From: Pedobacter changchengzhani
Lineage (GTDB): Bacteria > Bacteroidota > Bacteroidia > Sphingobacteriales > Sphingobacteriaceae
Length of the DNA: 64,000 nucleotides
Assembly: GCF_004354365.1 (NCBI RefSeq)
Contig: NZ_SJCY01000002.1
Span: 434,001 to 498,000, forward strand
Direction: 5' to 3'
The position numbers and the translations under genes are program-made. The stretch's first letter is position 1, and every line of letters begins with the position of its first letter. Positions 51,555 through 60,219 of the stretch are shown here, one piece after another. The notes below the pieces were generated by a model that saw nothing but the letters and a program-made list of their open reading frames with translations, was not told the origin of the DNA and ran no database searches.

Positions 51555-53267
51555 ATGGCTGAAGTAATTAAAATGCCCAAAATGAGCGACACCATGACCG
51601 AAGGGGTTTTGGCGAAGTGGCACAAAAAAGTGGGAGATAAAGTAAAAAGCGGAGATGTTTTAGCAGAAGTAGAAACTGATAAAGCAACAATGGACATGGA
51701 ATCTTATTGGGATGGTACGCTTTTATACATAGGTGTAGAAGAAGGCACATCAGTTCCAGTTGATGCAGTAATGGCCGTTATAGGTAAGGAAGGTGAAGAT
51801 TATAAAGCCGCTCTGGAAGCCGAAAGCGGAAATTCTAAAGCGGAAAGCGAAAAAGCTGAAAGTCCGCAGGCCGAAAGTGCTAAAGTTGACGAGGCTCCTG
51901 CGCAAGTTGGTGGTTTAAGTGAAGAGGAATTAATAGCCAAAGGAATTACCGTAATTCGTATGCCTTTGCTAAGCGATACCATGACGGAAGGCGTAATTGC
52001 CGAATGGCATAAAAAAGTTGGCGATAAAGTTAAGGATGATGATGTTTTGGCTGATGTAGAAACCGATAAGGCAACTATGGAAGTTATGGGTTATGCAACT
52101 GGTACTTTATTACATATTGGTGTAGAAAAAGGCGCTGCGGCAAAAGTTAACGGTATTATCGCTATTGTTGGTCCAGAAGGAACTGATGTGAGTGGTATTT
52201 TAGCGGGTGGAGCTCAAAGCTCAAACCTGCCTGCCGGACAGGCAGGGCCGAAAGCTGAAAGCTCAAATTCTGATAGTGAACAAAAAGCACAAGCTTCGGC
52301 ATCTCCAGAAATTGAGACCGCAAGAACCACATCTTGTGGCCCTGTTGATGCAGGAACCGATAATGATAGTCGTATAAAAGCTTCTCCTTTGGCAAAGAAA
52401 ATTGCTAAAGATAAAGGGATTGATTTATCTCAAGTTTCTGGCAGCGCCGAAGGCGGCAGAATTATTAAAAAAGATATAGAGAATTATAAGGCAGCACCTC
52501 AAGCTGAAAGTGGAATGCCTAAAGCAGAAAGCGCACCACAGAAAGCTCAAGTTGTCGCTCCAGTTATTCCTACTTTTGTTGGTGAAGTTAAATTTACCGA
52601 AGCGCCAGTTTCGCAAATGCGTAAAATTATTGCGAAACGTTTAGCCGAAAGTTTATTTACAGCGCCACATTTTTACTTAACTGTAAGTATTGATATGGAT
52701 AACGCAATGGCTGCACGTACTGCGATTAATACCGTTGCACCAGTAAAGGTTTCATTCAACGATATCGTAATTAAAGCAGTTGCAGTGGCCTTGAAAAAAC
52801 ATCCAGCAGTTAATTCATCGTGGGGTGGCGATAAAATTCGTTTCAACGAACACACCAATATTGGTGTAGCTATGGCGGTTGAAGATGGTTTATTGGTGCC
52901 AGTTGTTCGTTTTGCCGATGGTAAATCACTATCTCACATTTCTGCTGAAGTGAAAGATTTTGGTGCTAAAGCAAAGGCAAAAAAGCTTCAACCCGCAGAT
53001 TGGGAAGGTTCAACTTTTACGGTTTCTAACTTAGGTATGTTCGGTATCGATGAATTTACATCAATTATAAATTCCCCTGACGGCGCAATTTTATCTGTAG
53101 GTGCAATACAAGCTGTACCGGTAGTTAAAAATGGTGCTGTTGTACCGGGTAATGTAATGAAATTGACTTTAGGTTGCGATCACCGTGTGGTAGATGGATC
53201 AACAGGAGCACAGTTTTTACAAACTTTAAAAGGGTTATTAGAAGAACCAATTAGGTTATTAGCGTAG
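51555..53267 (+). CDS. pdhC: Pyruvate dehydrogenase E2, dihydrolipoyl acetyltransferase (two lipoyl domains)
   Basis: E2 transfers the acetyl group to CoA. In order: lipoyl domain 1 (about 2-77, ETDKATMD), an Ala/Glu/Ser linker, lipoyl domain 2 (about 133-210, ETDKATME), a second linker, the peripheral-subunit-binding domain (about 272-308, IKASPLAKKIAKDKGIDLSQ), and the catalytic domain to 570 with the active-site HRVVDGSTGAQFL. The second linker contains NLPAGQAG, encoded by a palindromic repeat read in frame (52226-52246). The linkers also carry many short K/Q-AES repeats. Confidence 0.96.
   Translation: MAEVIKMPKMSDTMTEGVLAKWHKKVGDKVKSGDVLAEVETDKATMDMESYWDGTLLYIGVEEGTSVPVDAVMAVIGKEGEDYKAALEAESGNSKAESEKAESPQAESAKVDEAPAQVGGLSEEELIAKGITVIRMPLLSDTMTEGVIAEWHKKVGDKVKDDDVLADVETDKATMEVMGYATGTLLHIGVEKGAAAKVNGIIAIVGPEGTDVSGILAGGAQSSNLPAGQAGPKAESSNSDSEQKAQASASPEIETARTTSCGPVDAGTDNDSRIKASPLAKKIAKDKGIDLSQVSGSAEGGRIIKKDIENYKAAPQAESGMPKAESAPQKAQVVAPVIPTFVGEVKFTEAPVSQMRKIIAKRLAESLFTAPHFYLTVSIDMDNAMAARTAINTVAPVKVSFNDIVIKAVAVALKKHPAVNSSWGGDKIRFNEHTNIGVAMAVEDGLLVPVVRFADGKSLSHISAEVKDFGAKAKAKKLQPADWEGSTFTVSNLGMFGIDEFTSIINSPDGAILSVGAIQAVPVVKNGAVVPGNVMKLTLGCDHRVVDGSTGAQFLQTLKGLLEEPIRLLA
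52226..52246. repeat. In-frame palindromic repeat inside pdhC
   Basis: CCTGCCTG (52226-52233) and CAGGCAGG (52239-52246) flank CCGGA. The GC-rich element contrasts with its surroundings and is read as LPAGQAG within the E2 linker. It is of a kind that also occurs between genes in Bacteroidota. Confidence 0.7.
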
Positions 53268-53276
53268 CATAAATCG

Positions 53277-53342
53277 TCATTCCGAGGGAAGCAAAGCGAC
53301 GAGGAATCTTTTTAGGAGATTCTTCGCTATGCTCAGAATGAC
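53277..53342. repeat. Long imperfect palindromic dispersed repeat
   Basis: The left arm GTCATTCCGAGGGAAGCAAA and the right arm with CTATGCTCAGAATGAC enclose GAATCT-TTTTAGG-AGATTC, giving a roughly 65-base imperfect hairpin directly after pdhC. Single arms of the same family occur near 11.38, 22.82 and 25.8 kb. Confidence 0.65.
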
Positions 53343-53360
53343 AAAACCATAAATATTCTA

Positions 53361-53390
53361 AAGCCATTCTTGAAAAAGAATGGCTTTTTT
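53361..53390 (+). terminator. pdhC operon terminator
   Basis: AAGCCATTCTT (53361-53371) and AAGAATGGCTT (53376-53386) form a perfect 11-bp stem with a 4-base loop and a T tract. Confidence 0.9.
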
Positions 53391-53543
53391 ATTTTAGAAA
53401 AGCCAATTGCTACAACTATCATTGTTCGTCCCGCTTTCGTTTATAGTCCTCATTTCGTTTCGCTACGCTTTCACTCATTCCGGGCTAATCACTCAATCGG
53501 GTTTAGAAATTAAATACAGTACATAAAACTTAATTTTAAAACC

Positions 53544-53620
53544 AACGGGGGTCAAAAATTAAAAAATTGACCCACGTTTTTACAATGTGGACAAAAAAGG
53601 GATAAATTGACTTATGTCAA
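53544..53620. promoter_or_regulatory. Two inverted repeats upstream of the HipA-like module
   Basis: AACGGGGGTCAA (53544-53555) and TTGACCCACGTT (53567-53578) pair with one mismatch around 11 bases. A second palindrome, TTGAC-TTAT-GTCAA (53607-53620), follows and shares the TTGAC/GTCAA half-site. Both lie 95-170 bases before the HipA-like start and may be operators. The flanking 100-base stretch from 53391 has no gene. Confidence 0.45.
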
Positions 53621-53714
53621 GTATTTATATCTAATCAAAAGGCACTCCTTAAAGTTCAAATTTTTTGTTGTGTTGAATATTTATATCTTGCAGTACATAA
53701 ACAAGTTATAATTC

Positions 53715-54536
53715 ATGAAACAACTGCAAACTATTCAGCAAGTTCATAAAATGTTTGATACAGCGGGTAGCAGTCCATTATTGGTAACTTGTAATGATTT
53801 GAATGACTGGGTTTGCAAATATGACAAACACCCTAATTATCTCTTTAATGAACTGGTTGCTGCAGAGTTCGGGAAATTATGGGGTATTAATATTCCTGAA
53901 ACATCATTAATCACTGTAAACAAGCAACATATCCCATTTGAAAAGTATAAAACTTTACAACCGAACTTTTTTGATAAACAATGTTTTGGTTCTTCGCATT
54001 TGAAGAATACAAAAGATTTAGATTTAACAGTTATACCCTTATTTAAGGATAAGAATTTTCGAAATAAAATTACCGATAAGTCAGGTTTTCTGAGAATTGC
54101 TCTATTTGATATGTGGTTAGCCAATGAAGATAGAAATTACAACAATAATAATCTATTATTACATTATGCAAAAGACAACAGCTTATCCTTTTATGCAATA
54201 GATCATGTTGCCATTTTTAATTCTAGCTTTTTAAATTATGGAATACAATCTTTAACTGAGGATGATAGTATTCTAAATACCGAACTAGCTAAACTATTAT
54301 TTGCCCACGATAGGAAATTAGGTGAAACAGTAGATAAGCTAGTTGAAAATTTTTACCTTTACACCAAAGAATGTGAGGCGAAGTTAGATAATATATTTGC
54401 CTTAGTGCCAAACTCTTGGGCTGTAGATGCTGTTAATATAAAAGCAAAAATGAAACGATACTTGTTTCCTGATGCTTGGAAAAATCAATGTGAAGATAAC
54501 TTTAGAGCACTTATACATTCTTTAATACTAACCTAA
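53715..54536 (+). CDS. HipA-like (HipA_2) kinase family protein
   Basis: A 273-residue protein of the HipA_2 group. The N-terminal nucleotide-binding lobe has VCKYDKHPNYLFNELVAAEF (Lys and Glu), the catalytic-loop-like LFDMWLANEDRNYNNNNLLL carries Asp-Arg and Asn residues near 138-146, and YAIDHVAIF is the metal-binding DH element. HipA kinases phosphorylate tRNA synthetases and act as toxins, but this shorter subfamily is not well characterised. It is coupled to the next gene (1-base gap). Kinase activity and toxicity are inferences. Confidence 0.82.
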   Translation: MKQLQTIQQVHKMFDTAGSSPLLVTCNDLNDWVCKYDKHPNYLFNELVAAEFGKLWGINIPETSLITVNKQHIPFEKYKTLQPNFFDKQCFGSSHLKNTKDLDLTVIPLFKDKNFRNKITDKSGFLRIALFDMWLANEDRNYNNNNLLLHYAKDNSLSFYAIDHVAIFNSSFLNYGIQSLTEDDSILNTELAKLLFAHDRKLGETVDKLVENFYLYTKECEAKLDNIFALVPNSWAVDAVNIKAKMKRYLFPDAWKNQCEDNFRALIHSLILT

Positions 54537-54537
54537 A

Positions 54538-55386
54538 ATGAAAACTTTATTTTCAATATTATATGTTCCAATTAGTACTACGCTTGATGAGCGAGTAAGT
54601 ATTGGACTAATTATGTTTAATGGCGAGCAACATTTTTTTAAGTATTCTGCGCTAAAACTTCAAGCGATTAAAGGTTTATTAGATAGCGAAAGTAACACGA
54701 TTCTAAAAACCTACTTAAAAACATTAGAAAAAGAAATAAATAGTAGTTCGGGTACTGCAGACGAGCTTTTTGATGTGGAAATTAGTGCAAAAGCAAATTG
54801 GATAAACACTTCTTATATATCTTATTTATCTAAATACTCCAATAACTTAATTCAATTTTCTGAAGCTAAAACGATAGAAATTCCACTAAATTCTACGAAT
54901 TTTAAAAAGGTTTTTGAAAAGTATATCTTCCAGTATAATGAAGTTACTGAAGTAGATGAAAGCATTAGTGTGTATCAGAAAGTTAAAGCTAAACTTTATC
55001 CTAACATAGTTGGTAAAGTAAATGTAGATAAAACAGTTACACCCAACGATTTTAAAAACTTAATTGCGCCTTTCGAAGTTAATTTTATCGGTTTAAATGG
55101 TGTACCAGTTGCAGGACAGGCAATTGATTTTGAGAAGCAACACTTTTATTTAGAGAATGACATCAGTAGATTTATCGCGTTAACAAATGCTTTAGAATTA
55201 GATGAAAAAAGAGATGGAAAATATTTTGTATTAGGCAGAGAACCGAAAGTGAATCATAATCAAAGAAATCATTTAATGTGGGAACAGATAAGAGATTCTG
55301 ATTTTTTAGAATTTGTTGATATTGATGAAGTTGGCATAGTTGAAGATTACATTAATAAAAACAATGTTGCCCCATTTTTTAATTAA
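54538..55386 (+). CDS. DUF3037-like partner of the HipA-like protein
   Basis: A 282-residue protein whose N-terminal part (LFSILYVPISTTLDERVSIG, then LIMF) resembles DUF3037 proteins, which are repeatedly encoded beside HipA_2 genes. The C-terminal half (about 130-282) is longer than a minimal DUF3037 and not recognised. It begins 1 base after the HipA-like stop, so translation is probably coupled. A role as a regulator or antitoxin of the kinase is possible but unproven. Confidence 0.65.
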   Translation: MKTLFSILYVPISTTLDERVSIGLIMFNGEQHFFKYSALKLQAIKGLLDSESNTILKTYLKTLEKEINSSSGTADELFDVEISAKANWINTSYISYLSKYSNNLIQFSEAKTIEIPLNSTNFKKVFEKYIFQYNEVTEVDESISVYQKVKAKLYPNIVGKVNVDKTVTPNDFKNLIAPFEVNFIGLNGVPVAGQAIDFEKQHFYLENDISRFIALTNALELDEKRDGKYFVLGREPKVNHNQRNHLMWEQIRDSDFLEFVDIDEVGIVEDYINKNNVAPFFN

Positions 55387-55409
55387 TACTTTTAAGAAAT
55401 AATAATTTA

Positions 55410-55438
55410 AGGCTTTCAAATTTTTGGAAGCTTTTTTT
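55410..55438 (+). terminator. Terminator of the HipA-like/DUF3037 operon
   Basis: GCTTTC and GGAAGC pair (one G-T) around the AAATTTTT loop, followed by seven T. It separates this module from the RNA candidate and mod gene downstream. Confidence 0.75.
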
Positions 55439-55510
55439 ATGCCCTTAAAAAACTATATTTACAACAAAACAAATAAATTATAGATTAAACTTAAAAAAGA
55501 CATATAAAAT

Positions 55511-55674
55511 AAGCGTTTAGCGAAAATTCCTGTATCTGAAAGGTCGAAAATTTCAAATCCCACAGGAGAGTTTAGTTAACGTTCACGCTAAAAGCGTGGG
55601 CGTTGCTCTACTTTGTGGGATAGGTATTCGACCACCTCAGAAACAAGTAAAAGCGACTAACCCACGCTTTTTTT
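55511..55674 (+). ncRNA. Candidate structured RNA upstream of type III mod
   Basis: The core hairpin AACGTTCACGCT (55578-55589) with AGCGTGGGCGTT (55593-55604) is 12 continuous pairs, two of them G-U, closed by AAA. It is enclosed by AGAG/CTCT (55567-55570, 55606-55609) and by ATCCCACA/TGTGGGAT (55557-55564, 55614-55621). The G-U pairs point to RNA. At the 3' end AAAAGCG (55649-55655) and CGCTTTT (55665-55671) make a terminator with seven T. Alternatively AGCGTGGG (55593-55600) can pair with CCCACGCT (55661-55668), which would break the core hairpin. It could be a free small RNA or an attenuator for mod-res. I know no named family that fits. Confidence 0.6.
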
Positions 55675-55702
55675 GTGGCTTTTGATTTTTCCCAATCAAA
55701 CG

Positions 55703-57556
55703 ATGAAATTATATACAGCGCTCGAAAATGTCTTAAAAAAAGAACCCAATTTTGTAACGGATAACAACGAAATAAAAAAATGGGTAGTAATCAGTAAAGC
55801 GCAAAACTTTGATGCTGAACTTATTGGGCTACTTCTTGATGACCCAATTTTAAAAGAAAAATTCTTCATTCCCATTAAGGAAGCATTGGTTTTCAACCAA
55901 TCGCTATTTATTCAATTTCTGGAGCAAAAAAGCTATCTTAATGATAGCTACACCGCTTATAAGAACAAGGTTGGCTTAAACATTGATGGTAAATTTTTAA
56001 AGCAAAGGAACGAAGTGGCATTAGTTTGGCCGTTTAAAGATTGTGTTTTAGAAGGTGGGCAAAGTAGAGAAGAAGATAAACGAGAAGAAATTTTTTTCAA
56101 TGAAATATTAGCACAAGATGAAATTAATCAATTATTAGAACCAAAGGTTTTTACCAATGCAAAGCGTTATTCCGTTAAGGGCGAAAAACCTTTAAATCAT
56201 TTTAATAGAAATGCTGAAGGTACAATTACCGACAATTTGATTATTAAAGGGAATAATCTTTTGGCTTTGCACACTTTAAAAGAAGAATTTGCTGGTAAGG
56301 TAAAGCTAATTTATATTGATCCGCCATATAACACTGGTAATGACGGCTTTAAATATAACGACAGCTTTAATCATTCTTCATGGCTTACGTTCATGAAGAA
56401 TAGACTAGAAATTGCCAAACAACTTTTGTCGCAACATGGCAGTATTTTTATTCAAATAGATGACTTTGAATCTGCTTATTTAAAGATACTAATGGACGAA
56501 GTTTTTGGAAGAGAAAATTTTAGAAATCAAATTACTTGGAAAAGAAGAGGCGGAAGTGCAAACCCAATAAACAGATTAAACAATGTTGTTGAATATATTA
56601 TTTGGTATTCAAACACAAATAATTTTCATTTTCATGCTCCTTTCACAATCGATGATGAAAACACAAAAAAATACATTAGAGAAAGGTTTAATAATATTGA
56701 TGAAAATGGGCGAAAGTTTATGAAATCTCCATTACAAAGCCCGAACCCACGGCCAAACTTAACGTATGATTACAAAGGATATAAAACACCGAAAAATGGC
56801 TACTCCATTTCGATAGAAAAAATGAAAGAATGGGATGAACAAAATAAACTTTGGTTTCCTGAAGATAAAAAGCAGAATATAAATCGAAAAGTCTATTTGG
56901 ATGAATATCAAGGACAACCTATTTCAAGTCTTTGGACTGACATTAGTGTTATAAATCCAATGAGCAAGGAAAGATCAGAATTTGAAAACGGACAAAAACC
57001 AGAGGCACTATTAAAAAGAATAGTAAAAATGTGTTCGAACGAAAAAGATATTATTTTAGATTTTCACATCGGTAGTGGAACAACAGTCGCGACATGTCAT
57101 AAACTGAATCGTCAATATATTGGTATTGAGCAAATGAATTATATAGAAACCATCGCAGTTGAACGTTTGACAAAGGTGGTTTTAGGAGAACAAGATGGTA
57201 TTTCAAAATCAGTTAATTGGCAAGGAGGAGGCGAATTCGTTTATCTCGAACTCAAAAAATATAACCAAACATTTATTGAGCAAATTGAAGAAGCGAAAAA
57301 CAGTCCATCACTTTTAAAAATTTGGGAAGAGATGAAAGCCAAATCCTTCTTGAATTATAATATTGATATTCAAAAACAAGATGCGCATATAGAAGATTTT
57401 AAGGCACTCACTCTTCAGGAGCAAAAACAGCAATTGGTTGAGCTTTTGGATAAAAATCAGCTGTACGTAAATCTCTCTTCAATTAATGATAAAGATTTTT
57501 CAGTTACACCTGAAGAGAAAAAGGTGACTAAAGATTTTTATCAAATAAAAAATTAG
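55703..57556 (+). CDS. mod: Type III restriction-modification DNA methyltransferase (Mod)
   Basis: From ATG 55703 (MKLYTALENV) the protein has 617 residues; the frame's extension upstream runs through the RNA candidate's terminator. It is a beta-class N6-adenine methyltransferase: motif IV YIDPPYNTGNDGFKYND (about 204-220) precedes the SAM motif I region DFHIGSGTTVATCHKL (about 451-466). Between them is a large target-recognition region. Mod alone methylates; with Res it forms the restriction complex. The res gene follows after 1 base. Confidence 0.95.
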   Translation: MKLYTALENVLKKEPNFVTDNNEIKKWVVISKAQNFDAELIGLLLDDPILKEKFFIPIKEALVFNQSLFIQFLEQKSYLNDSYTAYKNKVGLNIDGKFLKQRNEVALVWPFKDCVLEGGQSREEDKREEIFFNEILAQDEINQLLEPKVFTNAKRYSVKGEKPLNHFNRNAEGTITDNLIIKGNNLLALHTLKEEFAGKVKLIYIDPPYNTGNDGFKYNDSFNHSSWLTFMKNRLEIAKQLLSQHGSIFIQIDDFESAYLKILMDEVFGRENFRNQITWKRRGGSANPINRLNNVVEYIIWYSNTNNFHFHAPFTIDDENTKKYIRERFNNIDENGRKFMKSPLQSPNPRPNLTYDYKGYKTPKNGYSISIEKMKEWDEQNKLWFPEDKKQNINRKVYLDEYQGQPISSLWTDISVINPMSKERSEFENGQKPEALLKRIVKMCSNEKDIILDFHIGSGTTVATCHKLNRQYIGIEQMNYIETIAVERLTKVVLGEQDGISKSVNWQGGGEFVYLELKKYNQTFIEQIEEAKNSPSLLKIWEEMKAKSFLNYNIDIQKQDAHIEDFKALTLQEQKQQLVELLDKNQLYVNLSSINDKDFSVTPEEKKVTKDFYQIKN

Positions 57557-57557
57557 C

Positions 57558-60119
57558 ATGACATTCTTATACGATAGTTTTGATACGCTTACTAAATTTG
57601 GAGCCATACCCGACCAACGTTTTGCTACGATAGAAGATAATTTATCGCCGAAATTTCCGATACGTGAATATCAATTAAAATCTTTTGCGAGGTTTAATTA
57701 TTTCTTAAACTCGTCTTTTGATGATAAGCAAGACAAACCCTTCCATTTGCTTTATAATATGGCAACTGGAAGTGGCAAAACCCTGGTTATGGCAGGGTTA
57801 ATGCTTTATTTGTATGAAAACGGCTATCGTAATTTTCTATTTTTTGTTAATTCAAATAACATCATCAAAAAAACTAAAGACAATTTTATAAATCAGCAAG
57901 CGTCAAAATACTTGTTTAATGATAAAATTGTTATTGATGGTAAAGAAGTATATGTTAAAGAAACGGATACTTTTGAAAGTGCTGATGATCGGAATATAAA
58001 CATCAAGTTTACAACCATACAGCAATTGCATATCGACTTAAATAACACCAAGGAAAACAGTGTTACTTATGAAGATTTCGCAGACAAAAAAATAGTACTT
58101 ATTGCTGATGAAGCGCATCATTTAAACTCAGCTACCAAAAATAAAGGAACTTTATTTGGCAGTTGGGAAGGAACGGCATTGGAAATTCTAAATCAGAATA
58201 CTGAAAATATTTTATTGGAATTTACTGCTACTTTAGATTATGAGACAAAAGAAGTAAGTGCTAAATATCAAAAAAAGGTAATTTATAAATATGATTTGGC
58301 TCAATTTAGAATAGATAAATATTCTAAGGAAATAAATTTAATTCGTTCTCACTACGATGAACAAGGGCGCATTATGCAAGCCTTGATTTTAAATTTGTAC
58401 CGACAGGAATTAGCTACACAGCACAATATAAATCTAAAACCTGTTATCCTTTTTAAAGCAAAAAAGACGATAAAAGAGTCAGAACAGAATAAATTAAATT
58501 TTCATAATCTTATTGATTTATTATCGAGTGAATTGGTTGACGAGATTAGAAATAGTGCAACAATTCCAATCATTCAAAAAGCTTTTAATTTCTTTGATTT
58601 AGAAAAGATTTCGGCTAGCGAAATCGCTAAGCGTTTAAAATCAAATTTTCGATTTGAAAACTGTATTAGCGCAAATAGCGATGATGAAGCTGAGAAAAAC
58701 CAATTGTTATTAAACACACTTGAGGATGAAAATAATCCCATTAGAGCAGTTTTTGCAGTTCATAAGCTTAACGAAGGTTGGGATGTATTAAATCTATTTG
58801 ACATTGTTCGTTTGTATGAAGGTCAGAATACTGGTGGTACAAACACTACGGTTGGTGCAGCAACACTATCAGAAGCACAATTAATTGGGCGAGGAGCAAG
58901 ATATTTCCCTTTTGCTTTAGAAGAAGGGCAAGACAAGTTTACACGAAAATATGATGATGATTTAAGCAATGACTTAAATGTTTTAGAGGAACTTTATTAT
59001 CATACAAAAGAAGATAGTAGATATATTTCTGAATTGAAAAAAGCACTTATTGATTCTGGTATTTACGAAGATGATGAAAAACTTGAAACAAAGCAGCTGA
59101 CTTTAAAACTCGGGTTTAAACAAACAGACTTTTACAAATACGGTCAAGTGGTTTATAACAAGAAGATTGAGAAAAGCTACAATAATGTAAAATCGTTTGC
59201 TGATATGGGAATTTATAAAAAGAATTTTGCGTATCAACTCTCATCAGGCTTTGGAAAAATGACAAGCGCTTTTTTTGAAATGGAAGTACAATATGAAGCA
59301 GAAACACAACATCAAAAAGCGATAAAACTTTCAGAAATACCGTTCCATATTAAACGTTTTGCATTAGCTCAAAATCCATTCTTTTATTTTGATAAATTAC
59401 AGAAATGCTTTCCAAATGTTAATTCTTTATCCAATTTTATTTTATGCAAAGACTATTTAAATGATTTGGAAATCAATTTTAACGGTTCTGCGAAAAGATT
59501 AGAAAACGTAAGTAACAAAGATTATTTAAATGCAGTTCAAGGTCTGTTACAAGCAATAGAATTTGAAATAAAATCAAATTTGACAGAATTTGAGGGCTCT
59601 GATTACACCAAAGAGTACATTCACAAAGTATTTAAGGATAAAGAGATTAAGGTATATAAAGATAGTGAACGTGCAGATGGACAAGAATCTTTAATTCTTA
59701 ATGAGCCATGGTATGTTTATAATGCAAATTATGGCACAAGTGAGGAGAAAGCATTTGTTAAAATGTTTGCGAAACGTTTTGAGGGTTTAAATCAAAAATT
59801 TAAAAATATTTATCTGATTAGGAATGAAAGAGAAGTTAAAATTATAGATAAATTTGGTCGTGCATTTGAGCCAGACTTTATTCTGTTTTGTAAACAAAAA
59901 GATGGAGACGAATTAACCTATCAAGTGTTTATCGAACCTAAAGGGTTACATTTATCTTTATTTGATGCATGGAAAGAGGATTTCCTCATAAAGATTAGAG
60001 ATCAAAACCGAATTATACAAATAGATACCGATAAATATAAAATCACAGGTGTTTCATTTTATAATAGCGCTCATGAAACCGAATTTGAAAAACATTTAAC
60101 AAACGCTTTAGCAAATTAA
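57558..60119 (+). CDS. res: Type III restriction enzyme helicase/nuclease subunit (Res)
   Basis: An 853-residue SF2 helicase: Walker A MATGSGKT (68-75), DEAH box IADEAHHLN (about 184-192), later motifs including KLNEGWDVLNLFDIVRL and EAQLIGRGARYFPF (motif VI). The C-terminal endonuclease domain has AFEPDFILF followed by VFIEPKG, a PD...ExK site (about 770-800). The enzyme cuts DNA that Mod has not methylated, after ATP-driven movement between sites. The frame is intact, so the system is probably active. Confidence 0.95.
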   Translation: MTFLYDSFDTLTKFGAIPDQRFATIEDNLSPKFPIREYQLKSFARFNYFLNSSFDDKQDKPFHLLYNMATGSGKTLVMAGLMLYLYENGYRNFLFFVNSNNIIKKTKDNFINQQASKYLFNDKIVIDGKEVYVKETDTFESADDRNINIKFTTIQQLHIDLNNTKENSVTYEDFADKKIVLIADEAHHLNSATKNKGTLFGSWEGTALEILNQNTENILLEFTATLDYETKEVSAKYQKKVIYKYDLAQFRIDKYSKEINLIRSHYDEQGRIMQALILNLYRQELATQHNINLKPVILFKAKKTIKESEQNKLNFHNLIDLLSSELVDEIRNSATIPIIQKAFNFFDLEKISASEIAKRLKSNFRFENCISANSDDEAEKNQLLLNTLEDENNPIRAVFAVHKLNEGWDVLNLFDIVRLYEGQNTGGTNTTVGAATLSEAQLIGRGARYFPFALEEGQDKFTRKYDDDLSNDLNVLEELYYHTKEDSRYISELKKALIDSGIYEDDEKLETKQLTLKLGFKQTDFYKYGQVVYNKKIEKSYNNVKSFADMGIYKKNFAYQLSSGFGKMTSAFFEMEVQYEAETQHQKAIKLSEIPFHIKRFALAQNPFFYFDKLQKCFPNVNSLSNFILCKDYLNDLEINFNGSAKRLENVSNKDYLNAVQGLLQAIEFEIKSNLTEFEGSDYTKEYIHKVFKDKEIKVYKDSERADGQESLILNEPWYVYNANYGTSEEKAFVKMFAKRFEGLNQKFKNIYLIRNEREVKIIDKFGRAFEPDFILFCKQKDGDELTYQVFIEPKGLHLSLFDAWKEDFLIKIRDQNRIIQIDTDKYKITGVSFYNSAHETEFEKHLTNALAN

Positions 60120-60125
60120 TTTAGA

Positions 60126-60152
60126 AGCCATCCAATTCAGATGGCTTTTTTC
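60126..60152 (+). terminator. mod-res terminator
   Basis: AAGCCATC (60126-60133) and GATGGCTT (60141-60148) with a 7-base loop and following T. Confidence 0.82.
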
Positions 60153-60219
60153 CATTTAAATCCCCTAACAATTCATCATCCAAAATATGTATTTTTGATT
60201 ACACCTAAATCAAAATAAA

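Noticed and set aside
55511..55674. Interpretation of the structured segment as a tRNA, 6S RNA or a known ribozyme
   Set aside because: No cloverleaf or anticodon arm, no clear long central bubble, and none of the conserved core strings of hammerhead, twister or pistol ribozymes that I can recognise. A covariance search is needed to exclude rarer families.
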